Assembly: GCA_944390585.1 (NCBI GenBank)
Contig: CALXQI010000015.1
Coordinates: 1 to 64,000, forward strand
Reading direction: 5' to 3'
DNA length: 64,000 bases
Origin: an uncultured Alphaproteobacteria bacterium
GTDB taxonomy: Bacteria; Pseudomonadota; Alphaproteobacteria; RUG11792
The stretch's first letter is position 1; each line of letters begins with the position of its first letter. Below the pieces are notes generated by a model. It saw nothing but the letters and a program-made list of their open reading frames with translations. It was not told the DNA's origin and ran no database searches. Positions 59,364 to 64,000 of this stretch are shown piece after piece. A program made the position numbers and the translations under genes.

Positions 59364-59424
59364 CTACTGCAATTAGGCAGTTGCGTCTTCACTATCCAAC
59401 TATTGATTTTATGTTTTATGGGTA

Positions 59425-59453
59425 TTGACATATTTTTGGTTTTTTGTAACAAT
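59425..59453 (+). promoter_or_regulatory. Promoter of tRNA-Asp
   Basis: Perfect TTGACA (59425-59430), 17 bases, AACAAT (59448-59453), about 10 bases before the tRNA 5' end. Confidence 0.65.
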
Positions 59454-59463
59454 CCTATGAGGT

Positions 59464-59540
59464 GGGGGCGTAGCTCAGTTGGTTAGAGCGTCGGCCTGTC
59501 ACGCCGAAGGCCGCGGGTTCAAGTCCCGTCGCTCCCGCCA
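59464..59540 (+). tRNA. tRNA-Asp (GTC)
   Basis: Acceptor GGGGGCG/CGCTCCC (one G-T pair), anticodon loop CTGTCAC (GTC), discriminator G and encoded CCA. Confidence 0.96.
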
Positions 59541-59638
59541 GCTGTTTTTTCTTGGGTTTTGTAATTTAATTTCTGTGATGTGTTATTTTATTTTTGTAAT
59601 TGTTGCAAATATGTGATATTTTTGCTGATGAAAAAACT

Positions 59639-59667
59639 TTGCTTCAGGTATTCACATAGCGTATAAT
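59639..59667 (+). promoter_or_regulatory. Promoter of rpoA-rplQ-bamE
   Basis: TTGCTT (59639-59644), 17 bases, consensus TATAAT (59662-59667). Leader of about 135 bases before rpoA. This would give rpoA its own promoter in place of the spc/alpha read-through found in most bacteria. Confidence 0.55.
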
Positions 59668-59807
59668 ACTTATATGGCGTCTTGTTTTAGTGTGTACACT
59701 TTGTTTGTATCGTTTCAACAGCGCTTTGGTGGATCGGTGATGCTTAACAATGTGAGTGTATATGTGTATTTGTGCAGAGTTGGTGTTTTTCACATGGGGT
59801 GTTATAT

Positions 59808-60821
59808 ATGAAGACGTGGGAAAGTATAGTAAAGCCAGAGAAAGAGAGTGTTGTTTATGCGGATAAATTGTTGCGTGATGGGACTATTGTGATTTCTCCT
59901 TTGGAGAGTGGATACGGTGTTACAATTGGCAATTCTTTGCGTCGTGTATTGTTGTCGTCGATTCAAGGAAGTGCTGTTACTAGTGTTAAGATTGATGGTG
60001 TTGCGCATGAGTTTTCTACAATAGCTGGTGTGAGAGAGGATGTTACAGAAATTGTCATGAATCTTAAAAATCTGCGTGTATGCTTAAATGGTGCACGCAG
60101 CAGAAAACTGATAGTGCGCGCTAAGGGGCAGAAGATTGTACGTGCGTCTGATATTGAATTACCAGCTGATGTTAGTGTTATGGATCCTGATCATGTGATT
60201 TGCCATGTAGAAAATGGTGGCGGTATTAGTATGGAGTTGACTGTAGAGCGTGGAAGTGGATATGTTTGTGCTGCAAAACAAAATGAAGAAGAACAAAAAA
60301 TGGGGTTGATACGTATAGATGCTATTTTTAACCCTGTGCGACTGGTGGATTGCAAGGTTGAGCGTACACGTATTGGACAACAAACAGACTATGATAAGTT
60401 AACTGTTAGGGTTGTCACTGACGGTTCTATTTTGCCTGATGCTGCATTTATGGAAGGGATGCGTATCTTGCGCGACCATTATGCATGTATCTGCGGAACA
60501 GAGGCAATGAGTGATGCGGCTGATAGACAAGTTGGTGAAGAATTGCCATTTGATAGAAACTTGTTGCGCAAGGTTGATGAGTTAGAGTTGTCTGTTAGGT
60601 CAGCAAATTGCTTGAAAAACGAAAATATTACATATATAGGTGATTTGGTGATGCGGAGCGAGAATGATATGCTTAGAACACCAAACTTTGGACGTAAGTC
60701 ATTGAATGAAATAAAAGAGGTATTGGAGACAATGGGTTTGCACTTTGGTATGGCTGTGCCAGAATGGCCACCAGAGGATGTTGAAGGTTTAATTAAACGT
60801 CTGGATGAACACAATAATTAG
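59808..60821 (+). CDS. rpoA: RNA polymerase alpha subunit
   Basis: 337 residues from [13 protein letters not shown]-terminal dimerisation domain ([21 protein letters not shown]) and C-terminal domain ([37 protein letters not shown]) are both complete. The usual upstream rpsM, rpsK (and rpsD) are absent. rplQ follows after 8 bases. Confidence 0.97.
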   Translation: MKTWESIVKPEKESVVYADKLLRDGTIVISPLESGYGVTIGNSLRRVLLSSIQGSAVTSVKIDGVAHEFSTIAGVREDVTEIVMNLKNLRVCLNGARSRKLIVRAKGQKIVRASDIELPADVSVMDPDHVICHVENGGGISMELTVERGSGYVCAAKQNEEEQKMGLIRIDAIFNPVRLVDCKVERTRIGQQTDYDKLTVRVVTDGSILPDAAFMEGMRILRDHYACICGTEAMSDAADRQVGEELPFDRNLLRKVDELELSVRSANCLKNENITYIGDLVMRSENDMLRTPNFGRKSLNEIKEVLETMGLHFGMAVPEWPPEDVEGLIKRLDEHNN

Positions 60822-60829
60822 GAGGTTTT

Positions 60830-61228
60830 ATGAGACATGGTTTTGCTACACGTAGATTAAATAGGACAGTAGAGCATAGAGGGGCATTGCTGCGTTCTTT
60901 AGCATGTTCTTTGATAAAACATGAGCAGATAAAAACTACATTGCAAAAGGCAAAGGAGTTGCGTCCTTACTTTGAAAAATTGGTGACAATGGCAAAGAAA
61001 AACAACTTGCACTCAACTCGTTTGTTGATGTCCAGGTTGCACAATTATGACGCTGTGAAAAAATTATCTACATCCATTGTGCAACAAGTTGGTGAGAGAA
61101 AGGGCGGGTATGTGCGTATCATTAAGGCTGGATATCGTTATGGTGATTGTGCGCCTGTTGCTTATGTGGAGCTTGTTGATAGAAAGATTGATGCAGATAG
61201 TGGAGTGGAGAACCAGATAAAGGAATGA
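60830..61228 (+). CDS. rplQ: 50S ribosomal protein L17
   Basis: 132 residues. MRHGFATRRLNRTVEHRGALLRSLA and RKGGYVRIIKAGYRYGDCAPVAYVEL (the part GGYVRIIKAGYR is seen). GGAGG lies 6 bases before the ATG. Overlaps bamE by 4 bases. Confidence 0.97.
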   Translation: MRHGFATRRLNRTVEHRGALLRSLACSLIKHEQIKTTLQKAKELRPYFEKLVTMAKKNNLHSTRLLMSRLHNYDAVKKLSTSIVQQVGERKGGYVRIIKAGYRYGDCAPVAYVELVDRKIDADSGVENQIKE

Positions 61229-61674
61229 AGAAGTTTGTATTGCTTGTAATTATTGCATCTTGTGTAGCTGGTTGTGGCGAGAGAATCAGATACACTAGGG
61301 GATACGTTATAAAAAATGTGCAATTTAGTGACATTGCTCCTGGGAAAGATACAGTTGATACTGTTTTAAAGCGCTTTGGAGCCCCAACGTTGAATTCTGT
61401 TTTTGCTGCGTCTGATGGTTCGTTTTGGTGGTATTACATTGGTGGTGTAGTTGAGGAGTCTGTTTTGGGAGAAAAGGTGTGTACGCAACAGAAAATTGCT
61501 ATAAAATTTGATAAAAATAATGTTGTTGTGACGGTTGGTAAACTTGGAGATGATGTTGATGTTAGTGTATTGGATAAGCAAATTACAGTAAATGGAAAGA
61601 CATCTGGTGTAATGAGCGAGTATTTTGGTGGTATGGGTCGATATATAAAGCGTTTTGAAAAAGATAAAAAATAA
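61225..61674 (+). CDS. bamE: Outer membrane assembly lipoprotein BamE
   Basis: 149 residues, SmpA/OmlA fold. Lipobox VAGC at about 14-17, then TRGYV, IAPGKDTVDTVLKRFGAPT and the SFWWYYIGG strand typical of the family; a longer C-terminal part than in E. coli. Coupled to rplQ by ATGA overlap, an unusual place for bamE. Confidence 0.88.
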   Translation: MKKFVLLVIIASCVAGCGERIRYTRGYVIKNVQFSDIAPGKDTVDTVLKRFGAPTLNSVFAASDGSFWWYYIGGVVEESVLGEKVCTQQKIAIKFDKNNVVVTVGKLGDDVDVSVLDKQITVNGKTSGVMSEYFGGMGRYIKRFEKDKK

Positions 61675-61739
61675 AGTTGCGAGCAGATTGTGCGATAATG
61701 TTGTACAAAGTTTTTTAACAAGAAAATACAATTGATATT

Positions 61740-62310
61740 GGTAAACTAGAGATGATATTTAGTGTAATGGATATGTGATCGCTTGCTGTAAGTATTTTTA
61801 ATGTAAAATGCAATTGGATACTTAATAAACTGCAAAATGATATTACAGTATTAGGTTGATACAGTAGCGAATACTTGTTATAAACTTCTTGATAGGATAT
61901 ACAACTGGATGGCTAATGAATTATATGAGAGCACTGCTGTATTAGGTTTGTACAATACCAAATACTTGTTATAAACTTTTTAGTAGGAAGTATAGTTGGG
62001 TAGTATAAACTATAAGATAATGTTGCGGTGTTAGAAGTTTATACAATATCTTTTAGTATGGAATACAGCTGGATAGTTAGTAAATTGTAATACTTTTGCT
62101 ATTGTGGGGAAATTAACATGATATTTATTGTAATAGATGTATGCAAAAGTATGTATAGTATGTTTAAACGCTATCTATGGAATATAGTTGGTAGCTAGTA
62201 AATTATAATACTTTTGCTATTGTTGAGAATTAATATGATATTTATTGTAATAGATGCATAGGGCGGTATAAGAGTAATTTTAATGGTGTGTTTAAATACT
62301 ATCTTCCGTA
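61740..62310. repeat. Two tandem-repeat series (about 92 and 117 bp units), reaching the uppS 3' end
   Basis: AATACTTGTTATAAACTT near 61869 and 61961. Then GTAAATT(G/A)TAATACTTTTGC, TATTGT and ATGATATTTATTGTAATAGATG near 62082 and 62200. GTTTAAA(C/T)(G/A)CTATCT at 62161 and 62289: the second is the last codons of uppS. No gene in 61675-62298. Confidence 0.85.
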
Positions 62311-62964
62311 TGTGCGTTTTCTTTCATTATAATCAGCAATTGCAATATCAAGATCTTGTTCATTAAAATCTGGCCACAACATATCTGCAAAAAATAGTTC
62401 ACTATATGCGGATTGCCAAAGTAAAAAATTGCTCATTCTTTTTGCACTTTTTGTCCTTATTATCAAGTCTGGATCTGGTAATCCAGCGGTATCTAGGTTT
62501 TGAGAGATGGCATCTTCTGTAATCTCTCCAGTAATTTTTTTACACGCTCTAACAATTTCATCACGGCCACCGTAGCTTATAGCCAAGCATACTAACATGC
62601 CAGTATTGTGTTTTGATTGTTCAACAAGATCGTATAATTTGTTACGCAGACTGGAATCAAGTCTATTTATATCACCGATTAAAACAAGCTTCATGTGGTT
62701 GATTCGTTGCATCATTGCATCATTGTTAAGAAATTCAAATGCTGTCCCAAAAAAAGAGTCTAGCCAATTCTTTGGTCTTAGCCAATTTTCTGTAGAAAAT
62801 GCATAAAAAGTTGCATACTTAATCTTGCGCGCCTCGCATAATAACGCTATATCAATCAGTGTATTCATTCCAGCAATATAACCATCTTTACTATTCTTAT
62901 TGTTATTTTTTGCCCAAGTAGAATTACCATCCATAATAAATGCAATGTGTTGCAATTTATTCAT
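62299..62964 (-). CDS. uppS: Undecaprenyl diphosphate synthase, divergent
   Basis: 221 residues, makes the C55 lipid carrier for peptidoglycan and LPS. Clear family match: FIMDGN (Asp12), YAFSTENWLRP, SYGGRDEI, PDPDLIIRT, NFLLWQSAYSELFFADMLWPDF. Several binding positions differ from E. coli: Arg30 is Thr16, Arg39 is Ser25, His43 is Tyr29, and RTSGE/RTGGE reads RTKSA. The family call is firm; activity or chain length may be changed. No cdsA, dxr or frr neighbours are seen. Confidence 0.9.
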   Translation of the reverse strand: MNKLQHIAFIMDGNSTWAKNNNKNSKDGYIAGMNTLIDIALLCEARKIKYATFYAFSTENWLRPKNWLDSFFGTAFEFLNNDAMMQRINHMKLVLIGDINRLDSSLRNKLYDLVEQSKHNTGMLVCLAISYGGRDEIVRACKKITGEITEDAISQNLDTAGLPDPDLIIRTKSAKRMSNFLLWQSAYSELFFADMLWPDFNEQDLDIAIADYNERKRTYGR

Positions 62965-63095
62965 ATTAAGTAATTATTACTTATTACTCACACTGAATTA
63001 TACAATTTTTATAGACAGAATAAAAGATATAAGTTGTATACAATTTTGCTTACAAAAAATGTATCATCTTGTATGACGCAGGTAGGGTGCTTAGA

Positions 63096-63527
63096 GTGGA
63101 ATTGTTTTTTTACATCGCTTGTATATGCTCATTTTTTGCTATTTTCCGTACGTTGGATATAGAATCAGTATTTTGGTTTTGCATATCTGTTATACTGTTT
63201 TCTATAACAGTTTATAATTCATCTTATGCGCTTTCTATACCTTTTTTATTATTATATACTTCTGAATGTTTGCTATTTTTGTTAATGTTGGCAAATAACA
63301 AACAAAGTAAGGTAAAATTTAATAAAATGCATTTTTTTGCAACTATAATATGTTGCTTGATGTTATATTTTTATTTTAATGATAATATACCTAAAATAAA
63401 TATTATGCAGAAACAGAACATGGATGTACTTCTTGGTATATCTTGTATAGTTGTTATATTTTTAACTTTTCTTGTTCTAGCATGTATTTCTTCAATTATG
63501 ATAAAAAAAACGGATGAAAGAACATAA
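63096..63527 (+). CDS. Small membrane protein, possibly NuoJ-like
   Basis: 143 residues from a GTG at 63096 (VELFFYIACIC), with AGGG upstream; the frame opens at 63069. Four or five membrane helices and a short basic end. The opening FYIACICSFFAIFRTLDIESVFW and the LLYTSECLLFLLML helix recall NADH dehydrogenase subunit J, but the conserved GAxxVLFLF motif is not intact. Treat as unknown membrane protein. Confidence 0.55.
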   Translation: MELFFYIACICSFFAIFRTLDIESVFWFCISVILFSITVYNSSYALSIPFLLLYTSECLLFLLMLANNKQSKVKFNKMHFFATIICCLMLYFYFNDNIPKINIMQKQNMDVLLGISCIVVIFLTFLVLACISSIMIKKTDERT

Positions 63528-63602
63528 TTTTATACTATTAAAGAGAAAAATTACGTTACTTTAAGATAAAATGGTCTTGCACGCAATATAGTTGTAAATA
63601 CA

Positions 63603-64000
63603 ATGGATTTTGAGACAGCAAGAAGAGAAATTAATAAGTTAAAAGAAATGATAAAAAAATATGATGAAGAGTATTATATAAATTCTATGCCAAGTATATC
63701 AGATGCTGAATATGATAATTTACGCAAACAGCTTCTTGCTTTGGAAAAAAAGTTTCCAGAATTGGATACTGTAGATTCTCCATCACATATTGTTAGTGGG
63801 CATGCAAATACTGCGTTTAAGAAAGTGAAGCACAATATTCCAATGTTGTCTCTTGATAATGCATTTAATTTGGATGAAATAGAGTCATTTATTTCTAGAA
63901 TTGCAAAACATCTTAATGAAGATAAAGATACAATACAATTTTGTGGCGAGCATAAAATTGATGGATTATCGGCTTCTATCATTTATGTTGATGGAAAATT
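63603..64000 (+). CDS. ligA: NAD-dependent DNA ligase LigA, 5' part
   Basis: The first about 132 residues are seen before the window ends. Domain Ia (YDEEYYINSMPSISDAEYDNL), the NAD-binding region (FPELDTVDSPSH), PMLSLDNAF and the adenylation motif EHKIDGLSAS with the nucleophile Lys. The usual EPKIDG is EHKIDG here. Confidence 0.95.
   Translation, partial: MDFETARREINKLKEMIKKYDEEYYINSMPSISDAEYDNLRKQLLALEKKFPELDTVDSPSHIVSGHANTAFKKVKHNIPMLSLDNAFNLDEIESFISRIAKHLNEDKDTIQFCGEHKIDGLSASIIYVDGK

Overview
The window comes from a low-GC bacterium with small spacers around housekeeping genes, encoded tRNA CCA ends and an LPS envelope (lpxC, lpxA, fabZ, waaA, rlpA, bamE, meso-DAP type murE). Protein features (S14 without zinc motif, FtsL/FtsI/RsmH order, omega, HolC, NusB) and the many signal-peptide proteins of unknown family fit a host-associated alphaproteobacterium of the Rickettsiales/Holosporales type. 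That placement is inference; no 16S gene is present.

Layout. 0-3 kb: secreted-protein genes on the minus strand, two of them frame-broken, one an M91-type (NleD/HopH1-like) zinc peptidase. 3.3-7.2 kb: tRNA-His, tRNA-Thr, gyrA, accA. 7.8-11.1 kb: a three-gene secreted cassette in which a ComEC-like metallo-beta-lactamase protein lies between two paralogous proteins. 11.2-19.2 kb: rsmH-ftsL-ftsI, plsC, holC-nusB, tRNA-Gly, a secreted protein, alaS. 19.5-28 kb: gatA with duplicated 3' and 5' ends, and about seven more secreted proteins, including a deaminase-like protein, a second M91 peptidase and a gene broken at an A9 run. 28-42.3 kb: rplI, a long repeat-filled spacer, then fusA-tuf and the S10-spc ribosomal operon from rpsJ to rpmD, where it stops. 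42.4-50.7 kb: small lipoprotein, tRNA-Val, HU, rpoZ, lipA, a TssE-like gene coupled to lpxC, ruvA, a fused IscU-IscA gene, rpmB, rlpA. 51.2-56.2 kb: murE-infC-secG-fabZ-lpxA and divergent waaA. 56.3-58.5 kb: small secreted protein, decayed ORF, orphan DUF4280 PAAR-like protein, secreted membrane protein. 59.4-64 kb: tRNA-Asp, rpoA-rplQ-bamE, divergent uppS, a membrane protein and the 5' part of ligA.

Themes. (1) A rich set of predicted secreted proteins, with two scattered genes that look like parts of a contractile (type VI-like) injection machine: TssE beside lpxC, and a PAAR-like DUF4280 protein. (2) Most long spacers are filled with tandem repeats of roughly 90-175 bp. Each locus has its own repeat, and in at least four places the repeat includes the 3' end of a neighbouring gene (gatA, lipA/tssE, lpxA, uppS). 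(3) Secreted-protein genes show homopolymer frameshifts, shared promoter modules and duplications, whereas housekeeping genes are intact and often coupled by 1-8 bp overlaps. (4) Several core proteins have unusual features: IscU-IscA fusion without the chaperone-binding motif, an altered GyrA quinolone loop, altered UppS active-site positions, and a split ribosomal-protein operon.
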